DNA of 64,000 nucleotides from positions 36,616 through 100,615 of the forward strand of contig JBLMZA010000119.1 of NCBI GenBank assembly GCA_050258555.1, written 5' to 3'. A program made the translations under genes and the position numbers. This document shows positions 43,347-50,144 of this stretch, in pieces; position 1 is the stretch's first letter; each line of letters begins with the position of its first letter. Source of the DNA: CAISDA01 sp050258555. Its GTDB lineage: Bacteria > Bacteroidota > Ignavibacteria > UBA10030 > UBA8401. The notes below the pieces were generated by a model. It ran no database searches and was not told where the DNA came from. It worked only from the letters and a program-made list of their open reading frames with translations.

Positions 43347-44012
43347 TTACCGGCCTGCGAGAAACTCTTCTTCAAAGCGTGCGCAGTCATCCGTGGACAG
43401 ATGGCTCAGAACGCCGGGCATCGGCTCGCCGCCGTCCTGCAGCATGACGGGCTCGAAACGCGAGGCATGCGCCATGAAATCGCGCAGACGCGACAGCTCG
43501 CCCTTCATCCACATGCGCGTCTCGGTGCCAAGCAGACAGTCTTTCACGACCGAGGCGCCTTCATTGGGCTCGATCTGATAGGCCCAGCCGTGGAGGAAAA
43601 GATCGTCCGCCGCCGTGGATCCCGATGCGGTCGTGTAGCGCGCGTTGCGCTTGGTGATGCGCCCCGACAACGGCGCATGCAATGCGACAGATTTTCCGGC
43701 TTCCTCCAGACGGATGATGGCATCTCCCTTGCGCACGGCTTCGCCTTCCTTCTTCAACAGCGTCATGTGCGGATTGGCGAACATGCGGCCGGCGAAATCA
43801 TCGACGCCCAGATGCACCTTCCCCGACGGGAAAAGATTGAGCCAGGTATGTGTCTTGGAAAAATAAATGCCTTCGGGCAGACGCATCGACGGCACGCGGT
43901 GCACTGCCGGCGCCGAGGCCGCAACACCGTGGATGGCAGGCTTGCTGCGCCGCACGAAATAATCGATCGCCAGGAACGTGATGATCGTCGCGACAAATAA
44001 GAGGACTGTCAT
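43347..44012 (-). CDS. Membrane-anchored GcvH-like protein (type B), no lipoyl lysine
   Basis: 221 residues: one N-terminal helix (MTVLLFVATIITFLAIDYF) followed by RRS, so the bulk should be cytoplasmic. GcvH-like domain: GIYFSKTHTWLNLFPSGKVH, LGVDDFAGRMF, KGDAIIRLEEAGKSVALHAP. The residue aligned to the lipoyl Lys is Gly, followed by Lys one position later. Tail with MLQDGGEPMPGVLSHLS. First gene after the sigma-54 promoter at 44096, followed by the HybA/HybB pair. Its paralog at 47581 shares long identical stretches. No four-Cys motif, in contrast to type A. Confidence 0.82.
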   Translation of the reverse strand: MTVLLFVATIITFLAIDYFVRRSKPAIHGVAASAPAVHRVPSMRLPEGIYFSKTHTWLNLFPSGKVHLGVDDFAGRMFANPHMTLLKKEGEAVRKGDAIIRLEEAGKSVALHAPLSGRITKRNARYTTASGSTAADDLFLHGWAYQIEPNEGASVVKDCLLGTETRMWMKGELSRLRDFMAHASRFEPVMLQDGGEPMPGVLSHLSTDDCARFEEEFLAGR

Positions 44013-44095
44013 AGGTAGAACTCCCTTCTCTGATCTGGAAAATGTGTCTAACGTTGAATGGTGAACATCTGTACTTCATTCTGCCTATATGAAGG

Positions 44096-44110
44096 GCAAG
44101 ATGTGTGCCA
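44096..44110 (-). promoter_or_regulatory. Sigma-54 promoter of the HybA/B-like module
   Basis: Minus strand TGGCAC-ACATC-TTGC, a perfect -24/-12 element. The first gene starts at 44012, leaving a leader of about 70 bases. Confidence 0.8.
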
Positions 44111-44256
44111 AAAAATGCCGACCGAAATTCCCTGAAATCAGGACGGATTTGCGCCTGTTTAAATCCTCACATTCCCGGATGTTGTATTTTTCTACACCCC
44201 ATCCGCCGCATTTTCCCCGGAGTGTCGATTTCTTCAAATTTCTCCGGATTCTTTGA

Positions 44257-44295
44257 TGATGAGTTCTTCAACACCGATTGTTGAACAATTCAACA
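44257..44295. promoter_or_regulatory. Enhancer-type palindromes upstream of the HybA/B-like module
   Basis: TGTTGAACAATTCAACA (44279-44295) is a perfect 7-3-7 inverted repeat. A weaker copy TGATGAGTTCTTCAACA lies at 44257-44273, 22 bases away centre to centre. Both are 150-180 bases upstream of the sigma-54 promoter. Confidence 0.65.
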
Positions 44296-44334
44296 CTCTT
44301 GGAATCCCCGGTGTGGTGATTTTCTATAACCACG

Positions 44335-44376
44335 AAAAAAAACGCCCGCACTGGTTTCGTAGCCGGTGCGGGCGTT
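44335..44376 (-). terminator. Rho-independent terminator of the 13-heme cytochrome gene
   Basis: Stem AACGCCCGCACTGG / CCGGTGCGGGCGTT (one mismatch, 8-base loop), followed on the minus strand by a run of eight T. It lies 21 bases after the stop at 44398. Confidence 0.85.
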
Positions 44377-44397
44377 GCTGCCTATACTCTGTCAGGA

Positions 44398-46560
44398 TCA
44401 GCTCTTGTTCGATTCTTCATCCGGCTCGGCGGATTGGCGTCGTTCTGCTTCCTCCTGTTGGCGGCGTTCTTCCTCCTTGATCCGTTCGAGCTCCAGCGGA
44501 TGCTCGTCGTACATTTCCTCCTCCGAGATCGTGCCGCGGATCCATGCGAGGTTCATCGGATAGATATCCGGATTGAAGATGATGAAATAGAAGTGCCACA
44601 CGAGGATGGCCAGCGCGGCCAGCCAGGCTTCATAATAATGCATCGTGCGGGCCACATCCCAGAACTCCTTGCCGAAGAGGCCGAGGAACGTATTGTCGGC
44701 CCAGAGGATCACGCCCGTGACGCTCATGACGATCGTTCCCCAGATGAGCGCCCAGTATTCGGCTTTTTCGATATAGCTGAACCGGTCCAGAAGCGGCTTC
44801 TCGTCCGAGAGTCCGAGGTTGTACTTGGCCACACCGATCGCATCATACGCGTCCTGGATTTTCGGCATGAGGTCGCGGATCAACTGCTTGCCGCGCGGCA
44901 CGAACAGCACATAATACACATGATAGAGGCTCGTCAACACCATGATGACGGCCGCCGTGCGGTGCAGGATGGAGCGGATCTCGAAGACGGTCGGAGAAAG
45001 CGTGCGCAGCGGCACCACCCACCAGGCATCGGGATAATGCAGCATGAATCCCGTCAGCACGAGCGTGATGAACGAAAGAGCGAGGGCGCCGTGCTGCAGG
45101 CGCTCCGATACCGTCATGCGCAGATAGAGCGCATGTCCGATCTCATCGTCATGCAACGGACCATGCCGGCGATGCTTGAGACGGCGACGCGACTTGCGGA
45201 GGAAGTCCAGGATGTTGTGCACGGCCATGCCGCCGATGGTGACGACGATGAGCGTGATATACAGGTTCGAGATGAAATACACGAGTCCGCTGTCCGAGGG
45301 CTTCGAGCGGGAGACATGGACGGTGCCTTCGGTGAACTTTTCATTGGCTCCCGGATGGCACTGCCCGCACGTGGCCGGAAGATTCTTCTTGTTGATGCGC
45401 GAATGGGGATCCTTCGCCGGCAGAATGTCGTGCGAACCGTGGCAGCTGGCGCAATTGGCCGCCTCGGCCTTGCCCGCCTTCACGGCCAGCCCGTGGAAGC
45501 TGTCCATGTATGTCTCGCTGCGCTCTGTGGCGATGCCGTATTTCTCGGAGATCTTCACCTGGTTATGGCAGGGCATGCAGACATCGGCCGACACGCGGAG
45601 CTTCGAGACCGGCGAGGCGGGATCGTTCGCCGCCAGGATCTTGTGCTCGCCGTGGCAGTCCGTGCACCCGGGAGCGGACGTGTTGCCTTTGGCCAGCGCC
45701 GTGCCGTGTATGCTTCCGGCAAACGACCCGGCTTCCGTGGCATGACACTTGGCGCAGGCGGTCTGTATGTTCTTCTTGTTGACGGGAGAATCCGGATCGC
45801 CCGCCTTCTTCACTTCATGGCTGCCATGGCAGTCGCCGCATGTGGGAGCATTGGCGTCGCCTTTGCGCAGCGCCTCGGCATGCACGCTCTGGTCGAAGCC
45901 CATGATGAACTGCGGCGTGACGCCGTTTTCGGCCCCCGTCTTGCCATGGCACGAAAGACAGAGCTTCTCCTGCGCCAGCTTCTGCTCGGCCGGTTTGGCA
46001 TCGGCCCACGCCGCCGTCGGCATGAGCGTGGAATGACACTTGACGCAGTTCGGGGCATTCGGCGTCTGCGCCTTCAATGCCAGACCGTGCGCCGACGCGT
46101 CGAACACATCCTTCTCTCCGCCGTGGCATTGGGCGCAGGCCTCGGCCACATGCGAGGGATGGAATTTCGACGCGGGATCCTTCGGACTCGTCACATCGTG
46201 CGTGCCGTGACAGTCCTTGCAGAGCTCGGCCTTGTCCGCACCCTCGGCCACCACGGTCTTGTGGAAGGCATGCTTCGCCGGCGCTTGCTTGTGGCAGCTC
46301 TGGCACTGCACCGGCTCGATCTTCGCTTTATGGGGAATATTGTCGGGATTGAATCCCGCGTGACACGTCACGCAGGACATCTTCGCGTGGGGCGAGTGCT
46401 TCAGCGCTTCGGGTTTCGCATAGAGCGAGACGGACTTTCCGTTCCGCTCCATGGTCATCGTCTTATCCGAATGACATCCGAGACAGGTCTCGTTCGACTG
46501 TGCGGCGAGCCCTGTACAGCACAGAAATGAAATGATCGCAATGAAAGACAGGCGTTGCAT
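44398..46560 (-). CDS. 13-heme cytochrome c fused to membrane cytochrome b (CbcL-like)
   Basis: 720 residues from ATG 46560 with signal peptide MQRLSFIAIISFLCCTGLAAQ; the open frame to 46611 overlaps the sigma-54 promoter and is not used. The periplasmic part has 13 CxxCH motifs (CLGCH to CGQCH). The C-terminal part from about residue 425 is a FdnI/HydC-like cytochrome b domain of 4-5 helices with conserved His (RLQHGALALSF, LHRTAAVIMV, YHVYYVLF). It ends in a charged coiled coil (ELERIKEEERRQQEE). Geobacter CbcL has the same fusion and passes menaquinol electrons to periplasmic cytochromes for low-potential metal reduction; a similar role is likely. Single-gene unit with its own sigma-54 promoter and terminator. 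Confidence 0.9.
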   Translation of the reverse strand: MQRLSFIAIISFLCCTGLAAQSNETCLGCHSDKTMTMERNGKSVSLYAKPEALKHSPHAKMSCVTCHAGFNPDNIPHKAKIEPVQCQSCHKQAPAKHAFHKTVVAEGADKAELCKDCHGTHDVTSPKDPASKFHPSHVAEACAQCHGGEKDVFDASAHGLALKAQTPNAPNCVKCHSTLMPTAAWADAKPAEQKLAQEKLCLSCHGKTGAENGVTPQFIMGFDQSVHAEALRKGDANAPTCGDCHGSHEVKKAGDPDSPVNKKNIQTACAKCHATEAGSFAGSIHGTALAKGNTSAPGCTDCHGEHKILAANDPASPVSKLRVSADVCMPCHNQVKISEKYGIATERSETYMDSFHGLAVKAGKAEAANCASCHGSHDILPAKDPHSRINKKNLPATCGQCHPGANEKFTEGTVHVSRSKPSDSGLVYFISNLYITLIVVTIGGMAVHNILDFLRKSRRRLKHRRHGPLHDDEIGHALYLRMTVSERLQHGALALSFITLVLTGFMLHYPDAWWVVPLRTLSPTVFEIRSILHRTAAVIMVLTSLYHVYYVLFVPRGKQLIRDLMPKIQDAYDAIGVAKYNLGLSDEKPLLDRFSYIEKAEYWALIWGTIVMSVTGVILWADNTFLGLFGKEFWDVARTMHYYEAWLAALAILVWHFYFIIFNPDIYPMNLAWIRGTISEEEMYDEHPLELERIKEEERRQQEEAERRQSAEPDEESNKS

Positions 46561-46610
46561 ATGATCTCTGTTCAGTGAAAGAAAAAAGACAACAAAACAT
46601 CCATAAACCA

Positions 46611-46626
46611 TGCAACAACTATGCCA
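46611..46626 (-). promoter_or_regulatory. Sigma-54 promoter of the 13-heme cytochrome gene
   Basis: Minus strand TGGCAT-AGTTG-TTGCA, correct -24/-12 spacing, about 50 bases upstream of the ATG at 46560. Confidence 0.75.
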
Positions 46627-46697
46627 TAGTACAACTGCGCAATTACGTCTGTTTTAGGCGGTCATCACCCTTCTCTTTTCAATTCTTGCAAATAGTG

Positions 46698-46738
46698 TGT
46701 TGAATTTCTCAATATTGCGAATGTTGAATAATTCAACA
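46698..46738. promoter_or_regulatory. Enhancer-type palindromes upstream of the 13-heme cytochrome gene
   Basis: TGTTGAATAATTCAACA (46722-46738) is a perfect 7-3-7 inverted repeat; a weaker TGTTGAATTTCTCAATA lies at 46698-46714, 24 bases away. They sit 70-110 bases upstream of the sigma-54 promoter and overlap the end of the preceding GcvH-like gene. Confidence 0.65.
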
Positions 46739-47551
46739 CGCATGCAGAAAGCGCTCGATGATGGCGTAATGCTGTTCGGTGCCCAAAATGGCTTCAAAAT
46801 TATCGAGCACCACGCCTCCGTCGAACATCGTGCCTTCGAGCTGCACCTGGATCTGGGCAAGACCGGCGTTGACGGCCTCCTTGTATCTGGTGCAGTCGGC
46901 GGAGATCCGTGTGGCCATTGCCGCAGAGGCGGAGAGTGCGGGACCGGCCGGTGAGTCTTCGGGTGCGATGCGCGCGATCCAGCCTTCCCCGTAGGGATCG
47001 GCATGGAGCTTCATCGACGCCGCGGCAAGCGACGTGTTGGTTTCAAGGAGTGTTCCGCTGACCGGTGAAGAGACGGACAGCGTCGCGCCGCCGGAAACGA
47101 TCCATGCACAGGGCTGCATGGCACGGATCTGCGTCTCGGGCATGGAACAGGCCACCGCATGCACGCCCGTGAGCAGCGAACCGATGAAGTGATCGACGCC
47201 GATCAGAACGGATCCGTCGCGTTGCTTCTTCGCCCAGGTATGATTCGAAGCATAGCGGCGGTCCTCAGGGAACGCGCGCTGCTTGATCGATCCGACCACG
47301 CTCTCCAGGGTCGATGCGCAGAGTTCCTGGGCGCTCTGTGAGGAATACACGGCCGTTGCCGCGCCTGAAGCATCGGATGCTCCGCGGCCTTGCTGCGCGG
47401 GACGCTGATGATGCCGGCGCATCTGCCGGTCGACTGTGCACCCTTCGCAGCGGAAGCCGCTCGTGCAGAGCTGGTAATCAACGATGCCCGCATCCATCCA
47501 GATGCAGAAGCGTTCAGTGTCGGGGATAACCGGATGTATCGATCGTGCCAT
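46733..47551 (-). CDS. Soluble GcvH-like protein with four-Cys motif (type A), no lipoyl lysine
   Basis: 272 residues from ATG 47551 (MARSIHPVIPDTERFC); the frame to 47620 runs into the upstream gene. Cys 16, 29, 35 and 38 form C-x12-C-x5-C-x2-C at exactly the same positions as in the paralog at 40347. GcvH-like domain: YASNHTWAKKQRDGSVLIGV, CAWIVSGGATLSVSSPVSG, ADPYGEGW. Lipoyl Lys replaced by Gly. Tail with TMFDGGVVLDNFEAILG. It follows its type B partner (47581) by 29 bases; the cytochrome unit begins downstream. No promoter is visible between the pair and the esterase-like gene. Confidence 0.82.
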   Translation of the reverse strand: MARSIHPVIPDTERFCIWMDAGIVDYQLCTSGFRCEGCTVDRQMRRHHQRPAQQGRGASDASGAATAVYSSQSAQELCASTLESVVGSIKQRAFPEDRRYASNHTWAKKQRDGSVLIGVDHFIGSLLTGVHAVACSMPETQIRAMQPCAWIVSGGATLSVSSPVSGTLLETNTSLAAASMKLHADPYGEGWIARIAPEDSPAGPALSASAAMATRISADCTRYKEAVNAGLAQIQVQLEGTMFDGGVVLDNFEAILGTEQHYAIIERFLHAC

Positions 47552-47580
47552 GGAAAGGGAAAAAAATATTGAGACAACTG

Positions 47581-48264
47581 TTACATGTGTGAAAAGAATT
47601 CCTGCTCGATCCGCCGGCATGCTTCGCGATCCAGAGACGTGAGGAGTCCGGACATCGGCTCGCCTCCATCCTGCTGGAGAAGCGCCGGGGAAGCGCCGGC
47701 TTCACCGGCATGGAGCGCGGCAAGGAAGTCCCTCAGCCGGGCAAGTTCGGCGTTCATCCATTGGCGCATCTCGGCGCCGAGCAGAAAGCCGCGGACGACC
47801 GATGCGCCGGCATCGGGCGTGATGCGGTATGCCCAGCGGCGCGCAAATGCGCTCTCGGCTGGCGCCTCCGCCGATGCAAGCGCGGAGGAAGGATTGCACC
47901 GCTCGATGCGTCCCGCAATCGGTGCGCGCAGCACGAGCGCGCGGCCGTCTTCTTCCAGACGTATGATCGCATCGCCCGGTTCGACGGCCTCTCCCTCCTT
48001 CTTCAGCAGCGTAAGGTGCGGCCGCAGAAACATCCGTGTGGCGAAATCATCGACGCCCAGACGGACGCCGCCCGATTCATCGAGGGCCATCCAGGTATGC
48101 GTCTTCGAAAAATAGATGCCGTCGGGAAAACGGAATGCCGGCGGATGCACAGCCGGACGAATGGGCGCCGGGGAGGCGTCCGAGACGGCCGCCTTCCCGC
48201 GCCTGGCATACACATCGATTCCCAGAAAAATGAGAACCGTCAGAATGAGTAATAGGATCGTCAT
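47581..48264 (-). CDS. Membrane-anchored GcvH-like protein (type B), no lipoyl lysine
   Basis: 227 residues: N-terminal helix (MTILLLILTVLIFLGIDVY) then ARRGK, so the bulk is probably cytoplasmic. GcvH-like domain: GIYFSKTHTWMALDESGGVR, LGVDDFATRMF, GDAIIRLEEDGRALVLRAP. The lipoyl-Lys position is Gly, followed by Arg. Tail with LLQQDGGEPMSGLLTSLD. Very close to the protein at 43347 but richer in Ala/Glu in the linkers. It lies 40 bases after the esterase-like gene and may be transcribed with it. Confidence 0.82.
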   Translation of the reverse strand: MTILLLILTVLIFLGIDVYARRGKAAVSDASPAPIRPAVHPPAFRFPDGIYFSKTHTWMALDESGGVRLGVDDFATRMFLRPHLTLLKKEGEAVEPGDAIIRLEEDGRALVLRAPIAGRIERCNPSSALASAEAPAESAFARRWAYRITPDAGASVVRGFLLGAEMRQWMNAELARLRDFLAALHAGEAGASPALLQQDGGEPMSGLLTSLDREACRRIEQEFFSHM

Positions 48265-48304
48265 TGCAGTTCCTCGCTAAAAGACCACTGCTGAAGAGCG
48301 CAGT

Positions 48305-49027
48305 TCATTGTTTCACATGCGTGAGATATTCGGGAAGCATTTTTTTCCACCAGAACCAGTCGTGCCCGTATCCGGTGCGGTCATCGAGCCAATGGTTCAC
48401 TTTCTGTGAGGTCAGGATTTCCGATAAGCGCCGGTTCTCCTCCCGGCAGTAATCCGCGTCTCCCGTGCCGAGAATGATTCCCATCGTGCGGTAGCGCGAC
48501 AGGTAATACTCATCCTTCAGGCTCGGCATGTAATCCATCGGATTGTTGAAATAGCAGTTGTCGTCGTAATAGCCGTAGATGAACTGCTTGATGTCGTATG
48601 TGCCGCTCATCGAGATCAGATGTCCCACAAGCTCGGGATGGCGGAATGCGATGTTGGCAGCATGATAGCCGCCCAGGCCGCAGCCGGCGGCCGCCGCTTG
48701 CGGCGCACCGGTGTCTGCAAGCGCAAACTCGATCACGTCGTTGACGATCATGCGCTCATAGCCGTTGTATGTCTTCACTCGGTCGGCAGGATGAAGGGCA
48801 TTGTTGTACCACGATTCCGAATCGATGCCGTCCGGACAATACACCTTCAGGAGCCCGGCATCGAGCAGCGGCGCCGCCGCCTCGATGAGTCCGTTGTCCT
48901 TGCTCTGATAGTACCGGCCTTGGGCCGTGGGAAACAGGATGACCGGATATCCTGCATGGCCGAAGATCAGCATCTCCATGTCTCTGCTCAGATATTTCGT
49001 GTACCACTTTCTGTACGCTTCTTTCAT
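48305..49027 (-). CDS. Esterase-family alpha/beta hydrolase with lost nucleophile
   Basis: 240 residues from ATG 49027 (MKEAYRKWYTKYLSRDME). It belongs to the esterase-family (esterase D-like fold) proteins: FGHAGYPVILFPTAQGRYYQ, YCPDGIDSESWYNNALHP, NPMDYMPSLKDEYYL, and GHDWFWWKKMLPEYL with the His. The nucleophile elbow, usually GxSxG followed by YHA, reads GCGLGGYHAAN, with Gly in place of Ser. GTGDADYC keeps the acid residue. It is therefore probably not a hydrolase in the usual sense. No signal peptide. Possibly co-transcribed with the GcvH-like pair downstream. Confidence 0.85.
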   Translation of the reverse strand: MKEAYRKWYTKYLSRDMEMLIFGHAGYPVILFPTAQGRYYQSKDNGLIEAAAPLLDAGLLKVYCPDGIDSESWYNNALHPADRVKTYNGYERMIVNDVIEFALADTGAPQAAAAGCGLGGYHAANIAFRHPELVGHLISMSGTYDIKQFIYGYYDDNCYFNNPMDYMPSLKDEYYLSRYRTMGIILGTGDADYCREENRRLSEILTSQKVNHWLDDRTGYGHDWFWWKKMLPEYLTHVKQ

Positions 49028-49137
49028 GTGGCAGCTCCTGGGGTGTGAGAAGGATCGAATGAGTATTGTCCATGCTGAATATATCATTTTTTTCCCGCAA
49101 ATAAAGTGAAATTTTTTCCCCTTTTCTTTTCCCTTTC

Positions 49138-49166
49138 TTGCAAGTCAGACGAAGTTTCGGTAAGAT
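49138..49166 (+). promoter_or_regulatory. Sigma-70-type promoter of the secreted esterase gene
   Basis: TTGCAA (49138-49143), 17 bases, TAAGAT (49161-49166), about 85 bases upstream of the usable ATG at 49258. Confidence 0.55.
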
Positions 49167-49257
49167 AGAAGAGCCGTCAGAGCGAAGCGCATCCGTTTGC
49201 TTCCGTACGCTGCACATCCGGTATTCACACACGCACACATTTCCAGGAAGAACCGCA

Positions 49258-50118
49258 ATGAAATACCTGTTCATGCTGATCACTGCCAGTCTCTGCCTGT
49301 TCACGCGCACCGAAGCGCAATCCCTTGCCTATTCGTTCGAAGACAGTCTCTATTCCCCTTCGATGGACCGCGTCATGAAATATTCCGTCATCCTGCCTCC
49401 GGGCTACCGCGACAACACCGAGCGCTACACGACCGTGTATCTGCTTCACGGGCTCTGGGGAAGCTACAAGGACTGGGTCAACAACACGGGAGTCATTCAG
49501 TACGCCTCGCACTACCGCTTCCTCATCATCGCGCCGGACGGCCACAACGGCTGGTGGACCAATTCGAAGGATGTGAAGCACGCCATGTACGAGGATTTCG
49601 TGATGAAGGATCTCATTCCGGCCGTCGAGAAGAAATACCGCACGCTCTCCACGCGACACGGCCGCGCCATCGCGGGACTGTCGATGGGCGGCTACGGCGC
49701 GTTGAAGTTTGCGCTGAAGTATCCGGGCTCCTTCTTCTATGCCGCCTCCTTCAGCGGAGCGCTCGATGTGGTCTCCGGCATGAAGGATATTTCCGCATCG
49801 GCCGACCGCAACTCGGTCGGAGTGCGTTCGCGGCTCGACGCCTTCGGCGAACAGCCTTCGGCACAGTGGACCGCGAACGATGTCATGGCGCTCATCGACA
49901 GCGCCAATGTCAAAATGCTTCCCTATCTCTATCTTTCTGTGGGACATTCGGATTATCTGGTCGACGCCTCCATACAGGCCGGCACGAAGCTCCGGCAGAA
50001 GGGCGCCGCCTATGAAATGCACGAGTCGATCGGGGCGCACACCTGGCTCTTCTGGGACCAGGAGATTCGCACGGTGCTTGAAAAAATCGACCGCTTCGAT
50101 CCGCTGAACGTCAAATAA
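49258..50118 (+). CDS. Secreted esterase (esterase D / feruloyl-esterase-like)
   Basis: 286 residues from ATG 49258, which begins the signal peptide MKYLFMLITASLCLFTRTEA. Alpha/beta-hydrolase fold: VILPPGYRD and YLLHGLWGSYKDW (oxyanion region), AIAGLSMGGYGALKFAL with the nucleophilic Ser in GLSMGG, VGHSDYL with an acidic residue, and GAHTWLFWDQ with the catalytic His. Family members cleave carbohydrate esters, short acyl esters or S-formylglutathione; the signal peptide favours an extracellular carbohydrate esterase. In contrast to the neighbour at 48305 the triad is complete. PEP carboxylase follows 26 bases later. Confidence 0.88.
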   Translation: MKYLFMLITASLCLFTRTEAQSLAYSFEDSLYSPSMDRVMKYSVILPPGYRDNTERYTTVYLLHGLWGSYKDWVNNTGVIQYASHYRFLIIAPDGHNGWWTNSKDVKHAMYEDFVMKDLIPAVEKKYRTLSTRHGRAIAGLSMGGYGALKFALKYPGSFFYAASFSGALDVVSGMKDISASADRNSVGVRSRLDAFGEQPSAQWTANDVMALIDSANVKMLPYLYLSVGHSDYLVDASIQAGTKLRQKGAAYEMHESIGAHTWLFWDQEIRTVLEKIDRFDPLNVK

Positions 50119-50144
50119 CATTCTCTTTCTTTTCATACACACTC

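Larger units (their letters stand above)
44013..44397. other. Regulatory intergenic region of the HybA/B-like module
   Basis: 385 bases without a gene. From right to left it holds the terminator of the cytochrome gene (44335-44376), two activator-type palindromes (44257-44295), a GAAATTCCCTGAAAT element (44124) resembling the spacer of the promoter at 40288, the sigma-54 promoter (44096-44110), and the leader of the GcvH-like gene with GAAGGGAG before the ATG. Confidence 0.7.

Noticed and set aside
44434..46530. A 698-codon plus-strand open frame opposite the multiheme cytochrome
   Set aside because: The minus strand carries 13 CxxCH motifs and a signal peptide; the plus-strand frame is a by-product of the codon bias.
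48265..48304. A sigma-54 promoter for the GcvH-like pair at 46733-48264
   Set aside because: The 40-base gap and the end of the upstream gene contain no TGGCA-N5/6-TTGC on the minus strand, so none is claimed.
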